A DNA stretch of 10,814 nucleotides from Cyanobacteria bacterium UBA6984 (GTDB lineage: Bacteria > Cyanobacteriota > Vampirovibrionia > Gastranaerophilales > Gastranaerophilaceae). The translations under genes were made by a program, and so were the position numbers. The notes below the pieces were generated by a model. The model did no database searches, had not been told where the DNA came from, and was given only the letters and a program-made list of their open reading frames with translations. The stretch lies in assembly GCA_002450015.1 (NCBI GenBank), contig DJYG01000030.1, positions 1-10,814 on the forward strand, read 5' to 3'. Shown here in pieces: positions 1-7,672 of the stretch (position 1 is its first letter; each line of letters opens with the position of its first letter).

Positions 1-612
1 AATAATTTATTAAAAGAAGAAAAAATAGATAAAAATTTACTTGATGTTTATAATGAACAACTTGCAATTGCAGGTTCAAATATTATTTTCTTACGTAAAA
101 AATATTTATCAGAAATAGAAAAAATAGCTCAAAACAAACATTCAAAAATATCGCAGACAGAAATTCTGAAAATGATTTATTCATCAACTTTTGAACTTGA
201 TGAAACAATAGAAGATATTTTAGAAAATTATAAAAAAGCCTTAGAAGAAAATTTTACGGAAGAAATAAGAAAAAAACAATCATTAATAGGACCTCACAGA
301 GATGATATAATTTTTTTCATAAATAATAAAGAATCAACAAAATTTGCTTCTCAAGGACAACAAAGAACAATAGTTCTTGCCCTAAAAATGGCAGAAATAG
401 ATATTATAAAAGAAAAAGCAGGAACATCGCCAATTTTACTTCTTGATGATGTGCTTGCTGAACTGGATGATAAAAGACAAAATTATTTGCTTAATTCAAT
501 AGACTCAGATACTCAAACAATCATAACATCTGTTGATACATTATTTTTTAACGAAGAATTTCTAAAAGATGTAAAAATTTTCAAAATAGAAAATGGTGAA
601 ATAAAAAAATAA
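1..612 (+). CDS. recF: RecF, C-terminal part (5' end outside window)
   Basis: This is the 3' part of the gene for RecF, the SMC/ABC-like ATPase that helps load RecA at single-strand gaps during recombinational repair. The reading frame is open from base 1, so the gene starts before the window; the ATG at 172 is internal. Family landmarks are visible: LDVYNEQLA near bases 46-72, the GPHRDD motif at about 289-306, the ABC signature SQGQQR at 349-366, and the Walker B/D-loop segment PILLLDDVLAELDD at 430-471. About 203 codons are present before the TAA, roughly the C-terminal half of a normal RecF. The N-terminal Walker A is not in view. No strong terminator follows; there is only a weak AT hairpin at 669-684. 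The gene looks intact and has no obvious functional link to the toxin locus downstream. Confidence 0.95.
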   Translation, partial: NNLLKEEKIDKNLLDVYNEQLAIAGSNIIFLRKKYLSEIEKIAQNKHSKISQTEILKMIYSSTFELDETIEDILENYKKALEENFTEEIRKKQSLIGPHRDDIIFFINNKESTKFASQGQQRTIVLALKMAEIDIIKEKAGTSPILLLDDVLAELDDKRQNYLLNSIDSDTQTIITSVDTLFFNEEFLKDVKIFKIENGEIKK

Positions 613-711
613 TTGGATATGTTAAAAAATGTAAAAATGTTTTATTCATGACCGCAAAAATAATATTTATGATTTTTAAATCATTTACAGGTAGGAATAT
701 CAGTTTTTTGC

Positions 712-2583
712 ATGCTAAAAATTAATCCGATTAAAATAGGAAAAAGTAACAATTATAAAGAAGTACAAGCTCGTACTTCAAATTTTTTCGTATCTTCGCC
801 TATTGCAAAAAAAACTTTGAAAACTGATATTTTTGAAAAAAATAATAAGAGAGAAAATATACTACAACTACCTTTTTTAGGTAAAAAACAAAATAAATAC
901 GAACAAGGTGCAGAAATAGCAAATAACCTAAAAGATGTTTTAAAAGGTTTTGTTGGTGCTGTTACAAATGAAAAATTTATAGAAAATTATAAAAAAATAA
1001 ATGAAAAAAATGTTATTCCAACCATAAATGCATACAATAAAATATCACCTGATGAAACATTAATAGGTGCAATATGCAAAGAAAGAGCAAATTCCTACAA
1101 ATCAAGAATGAATACAGTTAGTGGAATTACCGATATGTTGGTAAATTTAGGTAACAAAACTGGTGTTCAAACTCAACATTACAAAAAACATTTTGATGAA
1201 GAATTAAAATCTCAATATGAAACAATTCTACCTGTAAAAGTAAATCAGCTTGATAAAATTTCCGGAGCATTAATTCAAGCTATTGAAAATAAAAACAGCT
1301 TAACTGAATATGAACGTAATTCTATAAAAAATGCTGATATTAAAGATACACAATCTTATACAACAAAAATTTTAAACAATTCTGTTAAAAATGCACAAAA
1401 ATCTATGGAAGAACAAGCAAATTATGACGGTTGGAGTGCAAAATTAGGTGAACAAATTAGAAAGATATGGAATTCCGAAAATCAAAAAGAACTTGTTCAT
1501 GAAGATATTAAAATTTTTGATAATCAAGTTAAAGAACTTGATAAATTAGTTGGCACAAAAGATTATAATAAAAAATTTAAAGAAATTTTTGATGTAGAAT
1601 ATGACCCTGAATTAATTGCAACATATAAACAAAAAGAAGAAAAATTTGTTGCAGCTTCAATATGTTCAGGTGTAGAAAATAATTTCAATAAATCAGTATC
1701 AGATTTACTAAAAAACAAACCTTTAGCAGATAAATATAACTATGTTCCAAATGCAATTGGAGCTGCAATTCCTATCTTAGAAGAAACAAAAGAACAAATT
1801 TACGAAAGAAATTTAAACTCATTTGCTGAATTTGTTGGTAAAGGCAATACAGAAGAAGGTAAAAAACAAATTGAAAAAACAATGAAAGAATATAGAATAA
1901 AATCTAATTCATCATTGGAAGATAAATATGCTGTAATGCAGCGTATGGCGCAAAAATATTCAAGAAGATTACATCAAAATACACAACAAGCAACAGGCAA
2001 AAAAGACTTAAAAGAAATGAAACGAGAATATGATAATTCATATTACGCAGCTTTTGGAGTAAAAAATGATATTGCAAAACGTGTAGCAGATTATAGAAAT
2101 TCTCAAATGTGGTCAGAATTATTGGTTCAAGATACAATTTTGGGTGCTGTTTCTATTCCAATTTGGATGAGTACAGCAGGAACAGGTATAATACCAACAT
2201 TAAAAATAGCAGGCATGCATTCTGCCGCAACAGCTGCATTATACAGTTCCGACAGATTTTCTTCCAAAAAAGGAATGACAGAAGAAGATTTAAAAGAAAT
2301 TCTTAAATATACTGCAATAGATGGTGCAACAGCAATAGCAAACCAATTTGCATATAAAGGAATAGAAGCTATAACATCTCCAATAGCCCAAATTTCCGGT
2401 AAATCAGCAAAATTAACAGATTTTGCTTTATCAACAATAGCTGATGTTGCAATAGACAGCGGTTTTGAATATGTAGCAACAGGTAAAATTACATTACAAG
2501 GTGTTGTTTATTCCGTAGCTTTTTCTGCAGGCGGTTATATTGTTGACTTAAAAGTTGATGATGCTCAAAGAAAAACTTTGTAA
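712..2583 (+). CDS. Effector-less homologue of the toxin's translocation module, with INPI-type N-terminus
   Basis: I do not recognise a named family. The 623-aa product begins MLKINPIKIG, then has PIAKKTLKTDIFEK and LPFLGK by about residue 57, a signature shared with the - strand pair and the gene at the right edge. Residues about 225-620 match the middle of the next protein (its residues about 558-890). Shared landmarks are DGW (239-241), IWN (252-254), FKEIFDVEY (289-297), NDI (452-454), a hydrophobic stretch (about 470-512), AIDGA (535-539) and a final D-x-x-x-(D)-x-x-x-E-Y-x-x-TG block. In the larger protein a lipase and a second toxin-like domain follow this module; here the protein stops. 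It could be a scaffold, a co-delivered partner, or a toxin that lost its C-terminus. The start is chosen by the INPI motif. The only ribosome-site candidates (AGG at 689, AGGA at 693-696) lie unusually far upstream. No Sec signal peptide is visible. Confidence 0.8.
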   Translation: MLKINPIKIGKSNNYKEVQARTSNFFVSSPIAKKTLKTDIFEKNNKRENILQLPFLGKKQNKYEQGAEIANNLKDVLKGFVGAVTNEKFIENYKKINEKNVIPTINAYNKISPDETLIGAICKERANSYKSRMNTVSGITDMLVNLGNKTGVQTQHYKKHFDEELKSQYETILPVKVNQLDKISGALIQAIENKNSLTEYERNSIKNADIKDTQSYTTKILNNSVKNAQKSMEEQANYDGWSAKLGEQIRKIWNSENQKELVHEDIKIFDNQVKELDKLVGTKDYNKKFKEIFDVEYDPELIATYKQKEEKFVAASICSGVENNFNKSVSDLLKNKPLADKYNYVPNAIGAAIPILEETKEQIYERNLNSFAEFVGKGNTEEGKKQIEKTMKEYRIKSNSSLEDKYAVMQRMAQKYSRRLHQNTQQATGKKDLKEMKREYDNSYYAAFGVKNDIAKRVADYRNSQMWSELLVQDTILGAVSIPIWMSTAGTGIIPTLKIAGMHSAATAALYSSDRFSSKKGMTEEDLKEILKYTAIDGATAIANQFAYKGIEAITSPIAQISGKSAKLTDFALSTIADVAIDSGFEYVATGKITLQGVVYSVAFSAGGYIVDLKVDDAQRKTL

Positions 2584-2606
2584 AAAATATTAAACTATGT
2601 AAAAAT

Positions 2607-2629
2607 AATAGTTTTAATAAACTATTTTT
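2607..2629 (+). terminator. Weak AU-rich intrinsic terminator after the 623-aa gene
   Basis: An 8-bp perfect inverted repeat AATAGTTT / AAACTATT (2607-2614 and 2619-2626) with a TAAT loop is followed directly by a short T run. It lies 24 bases after the stop codon. With only one G-C pair the hairpin is weak, so it may only partly separate the upstream gene from the toxin gene that starts at 2701. Confidence 0.45.
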
Positions 2630-2700
2630 GTAATTTATTAATCAATTTTTTTTATGTAAAAACGTTATAAAACATGTAGCTATAGGGTTTTTACGTACGT

Positions 2701-5700
2701 ATGACGAATGGTCAAAATTCACAATTGAATATTGGTAAAAACAACTTGTTTCAAGTTGATTTGTCTAAATTAAAATCAGGTATAAAAGCAGAAGAATTCA
2801 AAGATAATGCTGCTATGCTTGAAATTTTTAATGCAAGTGACACCAATAAAAATTCAGTTATTGACCAAAATGAATTATCAATTTTTACTGATAAACTGGT
2901 TAATGCAGCAGGTGAGGATAATGTTTTAACAGAATCAGAAACAAAAAAACTCATAAAACAAGAACAACACGCTCAAGAAGAATTACAAAAATCACAAGGT
3001 AAAGAAGTTTCAAAAACGAAGGTAAAAGCTCAAGATGTATTTGATTTTGCTCAAAAAATACAAGATTGGAGTAAAACAACAAAAATAAAATCATCTGTTG
3101 TAGAAGGTGATAAACGAATAGTTTCTTATGAAAATGGTGCTCAAGAAGTTATAAACAAAGATGGTTCAAAAGTTATAACAACAATAAGCGGTGGTGTTAA
3201 AACAGTTCAAACAAAAAATTCAGATGGGACGGTTGTAAAAGAAGAAATAACAGATGAAGAAAACGGATTTGTTGAAACATTAATTTATGATGATAAAGGA
3301 ACTCAAGTTTCTTATACAAAACAAAAAGAAAATTCTCTTGAAGAAGTTTATTTTGATGAAGACAGTAAAAGAGTAAAATCTCATACGTTAACATCAGGTG
3401 ATACAAAATATGAAATAGGAACAGAAGGTTTTGCAAACGGTAAAGTTACCAGACAAGTAATAGGAGAAGGTGACGAGCAGCAAGTATTAGAATACAAATA
3501 TAATGGTGAAAATGATTTTACAAAAACCTTAAAATATAAAGATACAGAAACTGTTACAACAGTTAAAAATGGTGAAATAGCAACAATTGATGCTACGCAA
3601 TATGATAAACAACATCAAAAAGTTCAAAGCGTAACAGTTGCAGAAGATGGAACAAAAACAGTATCTTTATACAAAAATAACAAAGTTGTTTATGATGCTG
3701 TTACATCACCAAAAGGCAGATTAACAGAAACTCAATATAATGAATCAGGTCATAAGCTTTCTCAACAAATAACATCACCAAATGGTAAAATACAAATTGC
3801 AGAATATGACGGTCATGGTAATACAAAAGTTGTTGTTCAAAATGGCGAAAATATTCAATCAATGGGACGTAAGTTTAATAGAACAACAAGTCAATTAGTA
3901 TCTGCCAATAAAGGACATGTTTATAAAAATGAAAATGGTTCATCATATTTTTTAGTAGGTGATGAAGTTAAAGTTCCGGGTGAATTTCCTGCAAATCATA
4001 AAGGATTACAAAACAGAAACGGAGCTGCAGTAGAAATAGCTGAATATACAGCTCAAGAAGAACAACGTGTAGCTGCCCGTTTACAAGGTAAAGAACAAAA
4101 AACAGTTACAGTTCAAAAAGATTATTCAAATTGGTATAAATTCGCAGAAGAACAATTAAAATCAGAAGGAATTTCAAATCCGTCAAAAGGTCAAATAAAC
4201 GATAGAACAAATGAATTATTAATATTAAATCCTAATGTAGAAATTCCTAAAAAAGGTAAAAAAATTGTTGCAATAAAAACAGAAGCAGATTTAAAAGCAG
4301 AAAAAATGCATGCCGAAAAACGTCAAGCATCTGAAGTAAAACGTGGAGTTGTAAACGGTATGGTTGCTGATTACAATAAAGCGTTAACAAGCTTTAATCA
4401 TCAAATGGATAAAGATGGATGGGCAGCTGATGTTGCAGATGCTGTTTCATACATTTGGAATAATGATTTATGGTCAGCAACAGGAAATACTGCAAGACAA
4501 GTAAGACAAGATTTAAATGAATATAAAAATGATTTAGAACAATTAAGAACAGCATACCATCAAGGTGATACTCAATTTAAGACGAAATTTAAAGAAATTT
4601 TTGGAGTTGAATATAATCAACAAAATGTAGAATCATATAATGGCAAAAAAAATAAATTGGCTCAAGTATCAACAGCAGTTGCTACAGAAAAAGCTGTAAC
4701 AACCAAAATGGATAAATTGTTTGCTCAAAATGATGAAAAAGCTATTAAATCTGAAATGAAAAGTTTATTAGGTCTTTCTGATTCAGATATGGACAAATTA
4801 GCTAAAAAATTAAAATCAGAAGGCAAATCATTGGATATAAATTATATGAAAAGTTTATATTCAGATATAAAAAAAGGTTTAGCTGCAAATACCAAAAAAG
4901 CATTAGGCGGTAAAACGCTTCAACAATATGAAAATGAAATGAATGCAGCATACAAAAAAGCTTATGGAAACAGAAATGATATAGTTCAAAGAGTTTCAAA
5001 CTATAACGCATCTCAAGATACCGGTGCAGCGGTTGTAAAAACAACAACTAAAATAGTTGGTTCAGCGGTAATAGCAGCTGCAACAGGTGGTACAGCTTCA
5101 GGTTTATTATTGGCAGCAGTGGGTTCATCAGCATTATCATTTACAGTAGATGCAACAGATATGATGTCTGATAATTTAACACATTCTGCAAGTGAATATG
5201 GTACAGCTGCAAAAAATGCAGCAATTGACGGTGCAGGTCAAGTTATAAGTGGTGGTATGTCCAAATATTTGAAAGCTGCTGATGTTTCAAGAGTTGCCAG
5301 ATATACAGCTCAAGCAGCAACAGATGTTGGTGTTGATTTAACGGCAGAATATTTGGAAACAGGTGAAGTTCATTTATCAACAGCTATTACTTCAGCTTTA
5401 GCTTCTGTTGGCGGTGAAGCATTAGGTGATTTCTTAGAAGCGAGAGCTGCAAGAAAAGCACTTGATTTAGGTGAAATTGATGAAGCTGCACTTGCAAGAG
5501 AGTACGGTTCTGTTGATCAAGGGTGGCTTGGTAATCCAAATGCACCAAGAATGTCAGAAGGTGAAAGAATTTCACAATTAAATCCTGCACATTCAAGATA
5601 CATGACAGAGTTAACTTCAGAACAAATAGGGGCAAAAGTTAAAAGAACAGATGTTGGCAGTGGTTTTGCTTTAGAATCAGGTGATACTCGTGGTGTTAGA

Positions 5701-7239
5701 TATGATGTTACAATGAATGAACATCAAGCATCAGTCGCAGATATTAACAATCTATTAGGCAAAAAAGGTGCATCAACTGATTTTGGTAAAGGATTAGTAC
5801 AACTGGAAGACAGATTTAGAGCTGATAGAGTTGCTGCTTCTGGCGCAGGTATTCATACTAATAATGCAAAAGAATATGGAACATTTGCATCAAATGAAAA
5901 AGTTAAATCAATGGGCTTACAAGACAGATTAGATATAGTTCAAGATGCAGCTCAAATGTCAGGTTTAGCATATAGTGATGCAGAAATTAAATCAAACGGT
6001 TGGAAACAAATTACTTCTGCCTCTGCTGATAACGGATTCCATGCAAAAGCTTTTGAAAAAGATGGTGTTGTTATGATTGCATTTAGAGGTTCTGATGATG
6101 TTGCTGATTTAAAAGTTGATCATCAAATACTTTCAGGTCATTTGCCGGATCAATTTGATAATGCTTGTGAATTTTTAGAAAAAATAAAAGCTCAATATCC
6201 TAATGCAAAAATTGTTGTTACCGGTCACTCTTTAGGCGGTGGTTTAACAGAATTAGTTTCTTCAAAATATGATGATGTATTAGGATTATCTTTTGATGCT
6301 GTTGGTACAAAGAGTTTAGTTCAATCTCATGGATTAAAAGATAACCATAATACAATAAATTATGTTGTTAAAGGTGATATTATATCAAATGCTTCTGAAC
6401 ATGTCGGAAGTGTAACATTAGTGAACGAAGTTGTAGATGTAACAAAAGGTAATAAAGTTAATAGTCCGCATGCAATAGGTAATTTTATGGGTACTGCTGA
6501 CAATTCATTATCAGGAGTTGAAGCAGGTATATTGCAATTAAACCTTGACGGAGCTACAGCTTCCAGAGCAAAAGCAGAAGCAAAAGGTTTAACTTTAAGT
6601 AGTGCTATTGCATCTTCTACTGATGGAAAAGTTTCTTTTGATGATGCATCATTTAAGAAAATACAAAAACAATTTGCAATTGATGTTCAAGGAATGAACG
6701 TTGATTTGAATGCAATGCAAGCTCAAATTAATGCTGTAAGTAATCCTCAACAAAAATCTCAATTACAAAATATATTAGATATAAGAAAAGCTTCAATAAC
6801 AGAAGGTGCAAATATTAAAGCAAGAAGCACTGTACTTCAAAATATGACAGGTGATGAAATTAATGATATACTTGCAAGAGATTTTGGTTTCACAGAACCC
6901 GGATTTTTAGGTGGTGATACTCCATCTCAGCTTATTCAAATGGATAAAGATACAAAATTTGTAAGAGTATTTAATGATGAATCATCATTTGCAAAAGGTT
7001 CTTGGTTAATGCCTTATGATGAAGTTGTAGGTAAGTCGGCCGCAGAAATTAAAGATTTTTATGCTCTTCCTGCAATGCCAAAATATATTGTTGAAGTTGA
7101 AATGCCTGCAGGTGCAAAAATGTACACAGGTAAATGTAATCCTCTTGAAGGTTGGGGTAACGGAGGTGGAACTCAATTCTTCTTGATTGGTGATACAAGA
7201 CCAAAATTATATGGTAAAATGGTAGCGTTGCCACAATAG
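2701..7239 (+). CDS. Large polymorphic toxin: EF-hand, beta repeats, LysM-like, translocation module, class-3 lipase, TNT/ART-like C-terminus
   Basis: The 1512-aa product is built like a modular toxin. Residues 47-58 form a canonical EF-hand loop (D47, N49, N51, D55, E58). Residues about 135-435 are a beta-rich stalk of short DGxK/YxxNG-type units, like YD or MORN-variant repeats. Residues about 467-524 resemble a degenerate LysM (TVQK...NW...LNPN...PKKGKKI). Residues about 558-890 are the module shared with the upstream 623-aa protein (DGW 572-574, FKEIFGVEY 630-638, hydrophobic 776-815, AIDGA 841-845). Residues about 1070-1265 are a class-3 lipase: FRGSDD 1128-1133, GHSLGG 1175-1180 with nucleophile Ser1177, likely Asp1226 (KGDIIS) and His1257 (SPHAIGNF). 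Residues about 1405-1512 have VRVF (1421-1424), VEVEMPAG (1464-1471) and GGGTQFF (1488-1494), a layout seen in TNT/ADP-ribosyltransferase-fold toxins. No signal peptide is seen. The start is preceded by AGGG at 2684-2687, 13 bases upstream. The 3' end is tightly coupled to two small candidate immunity genes. Lipase confidence is high; the C-terminal domain is moderate. Confidence 0.88.
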   Translation: MTNGQNSQLNIGKNNLFQVDLSKLKSGIKAEEFKDNAAMLEIFNASDTNKNSVIDQNELSIFTDKLVNAAGEDNVLTESETKKLIKQEQHAQEELQKSQGKEVSKTKVKAQDVFDFAQKIQDWSKTTKIKSSVVEGDKRIVSYENGAQEVINKDGSKVITTISGGVKTVQTKNSDGTVVKEEITDEENGFVETLIYDDKGTQVSYTKQKENSLEEVYFDEDSKRVKSHTLTSGDTKYEIGTEGFANGKVTRQVIGEGDEQQVLEYKYNGENDFTKTLKYKDTETVTTVKNGEIATIDATQYDKQHQKVQSVTVAEDGTKTVSLYKNNKVVYDAVTSPKGRLTETQYNESGHKLSQQITSPNGKIQIAEYDGHGNTKVVVQNGENIQSMGRKFNRTTSQLVSANKGHVYKNENGSSYFLVGDEVKVPGEFPANHKGLQNRNGAAVEIAEYTAQEEQRVAARLQGKEQKTVTVQKDYSNWYKFAEEQLKSEGISNPSKGQINDRTNELLILNPNVEIPKKGKKIVAIKTEADLKAEKMHAEKRQASEVKRGVVNGMVADYNKALTSFNHQMDKDGWAADVADAVSYIWNNDLWSATGNTARQVRQDLNEYKNDLEQLRTAYHQGDTQFKTKFKEIFGVEYNQQNVESYNGKKNKLAQVSTAVATEKAVTTKMDKLFAQNDEKAIKSEMKSLLGLSDSDMDKLAKKLKSEGKSLDINYMKSLYSDIKKGLAANTKKALGGKTLQQYENEMNAAYKKAYGNRNDIVQRVSNYNASQDTGAAVVKTTTKIVGSAVIAAATGGTASGLLLAAVGSSALSFTVDATDMMSDNLTHSASEYGTAAKNAAIDGAGQVISGGMSKYLKAADVSRVARYTAQAATDVGVDLTAEYLETGEVHLSTAITSALASVGGEALGDFLEARAARKALDLGEIDEAALAREYGSVDQGWLGNPNAPRMSEGERISQLNPAHSRYMTELTSEQIGAKVKRTDVGSGFALESGDTRGVRYDVTMNEHQASVADINNLLGKKGASTDFGKGLVQLEDRFRADRVAASGAGIHTNNAKEYGTFASNEKVKSMGLQDRLDIVQDAAQMSGLAYSDAEIKSNGWKQITSASADNGFHAKAFEKDGVVMIAFRGSDDVADLKVDHQILSGHLPDQFDNACEFLEKIKAQYPNAKIVVTGHSLGGGLTELVSSKYDDVLGLSFDAVGTKSLVQSHGLKDNHNTINYVVKGDIISNASEHVGSVTLVNEVVDVTKGNKVNSPHAIGNFMGTADNSLSGVEAGILQLNLDGATASRAKAEAKGLTLSSAIASSTDGKVSFDDASFKKIQKQFAIDVQGMNVDLNAMQAQINAVSNPQQKSQLQNILDIRKASITEGANIKARSTVLQNMTGDEINDILARDFGFTEPGFLGGDTPSQLIQMDKDTKFVRVFNDESSFAKGSWLMPYDEVVGKSAAEIKDFYALPAMPKYIVEVEMPAGAKMYTGKCNPLEGWGNGGGTQFFLIGDTRPKLYGKMVALPQ

Positions 7240-7243
7240 AGGA
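7238..7243 (+). promoter_or_regulatory. Ribosome binding site overlapping the toxin stop codon
   Basis: AGAGGA begins inside the toxin's TAG stop (7237-7239) and lies 9 bases before the ATG at 7253. The next gene is therefore probably translated from the toxin mRNA, possibly with translational coupling. This is the expected arrangement for an immunity gene. Confidence 0.75.
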
Positions 7244-7252
7244 TATATTAAT

Positions 7253-7606
7253 ATGGCTGACGAAATTACATTTAGCGAAAATAAATTAATATTGCCATCT
7301 AAAACAATTTCATTTAAATATAAAATAGCTCAAATAATACAAACAACATTAAGAATATTTGTATTGTTAGATATTCCTGATGGTGTAATTGATTGTGAAA
7401 ATATATACAGTATGACAAAAACAGGTGATTTAGTCTGGATTATTCAACATATTAATAAATTTAATCCAAATATAAAATTTGTGAGTTCGTATGTTGGTAT
7501 GGCCCTATTACCAAATGGAAATATATCTGCAACAAATTATGTGGGAATGACATACGAAGTTTCTGCAAAAAATGGATTTTTATTATCGGGAAGAATGTCA
7601 AAATAG
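7253..7606 (+). CDS. Candidate immunity protein 1 (117 aa)
   Basis: This small acidic-to-neutral, beta-rich protein starts 13 bases after the toxin stop, in the place where polymorphic-toxin immunity genes sit. I cannot name its family with certainty. It aligns without gaps over all 117 residues with the next gene product, with about 25 identical positions by eye: for example F21, Y23, I25, the LxIP stretch at 39-42, NIY at 50-52, W62, Q65, N88-G89, A93, G98 and G108. The 'NIY ... G-x-x-x-W ... NG-x-(I/V)-x-A ... G-x-x-(Y/F)' spacing resembles a single blade of a PQQ-like beta-propeller. No signal peptide or membrane segment is evident, so it is probably cytoplasmic, where it could block an enzyme domain that enters the cell. 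Immunity function is inferred from position and duplication only. Confidence 0.8.
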   Translation: MADEITFSENKLILPSKTISFKYKIAQIIQTTLRIFVLLDIPDGVIDCENIYSMTKTGDLVWIIQHINKFNPNIKFVSSYVGMALLPNGNISATNYVGMTYEVSAKNGFLLSGRMSK

Positions 7607-7611
7607 TTAAT

Positions 7612-7641
7612 TTGACAATATTTATAATTTTGTTGTATATC
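7612..7641 (+). promoter_or_regulatory. Possible sigma-70 promoter for the second immunity gene
   Basis: A perfect TTGACA (7612-7617) is followed after 18 bases by TATATC (7636-7641), about 30 bases before the start at 7673. The -10 match is imperfect, and in such AT-rich DNA chance matches are common. If real, it would let the second immunity gene be expressed independently of the toxin. A short inverted repeat GTCAAA/TTTGAC (7597-7602 and 7611-7616) overlaps the stop of the first immunity gene and the -35 box. Confidence 0.3.
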
Positions 7642-7660
7642 TTTTATATAAAATATGTAT

Positions 7661-7667
7661 AAAAGGA
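7661..7667 (+). promoter_or_regulatory. Ribosome binding site that fixes the start of immunity gene 2
   Basis: AAAAGGA lies 5 bases before the ATG at 7673. An in-frame ATG at 7655 also exists, but it is upstream of this site and would place the site inside the coding region. The 7673 start also makes the protein exactly 117 aa, equal to its paralogue. Confidence 0.7.
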
Positions 7668-7672
7668 TAAAT

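Noticed and set aside
172..174. ATG at 172 as start of a short gene
   Set aside because: The frame is open back to base 1 with RecF-like sequence, so this is an internal methionine of a truncated recF.
669..684. Hairpin ATGATTT...AAATCAT after recF as a terminator
   Set aside because: The stem is all A/T except one pair and has almost no loop or T run, so it is weak and could be chance in this composition.
3120..4000. RHS toxin shell
   Set aside because: The beta-repeat units are too few and too irregular, and there is no RHS-core signature before the effector. I call it only a YD/MORN-like stalk.
7655..7672. Upstream ATG at 7655 as start of the second immunity gene (adds MYKRIN)
   Set aside because: The ribosome site AAAAGGA lies after this ATG, and the later start gives 117 aa, identical in length to the paralogue with a gap-free alignment.
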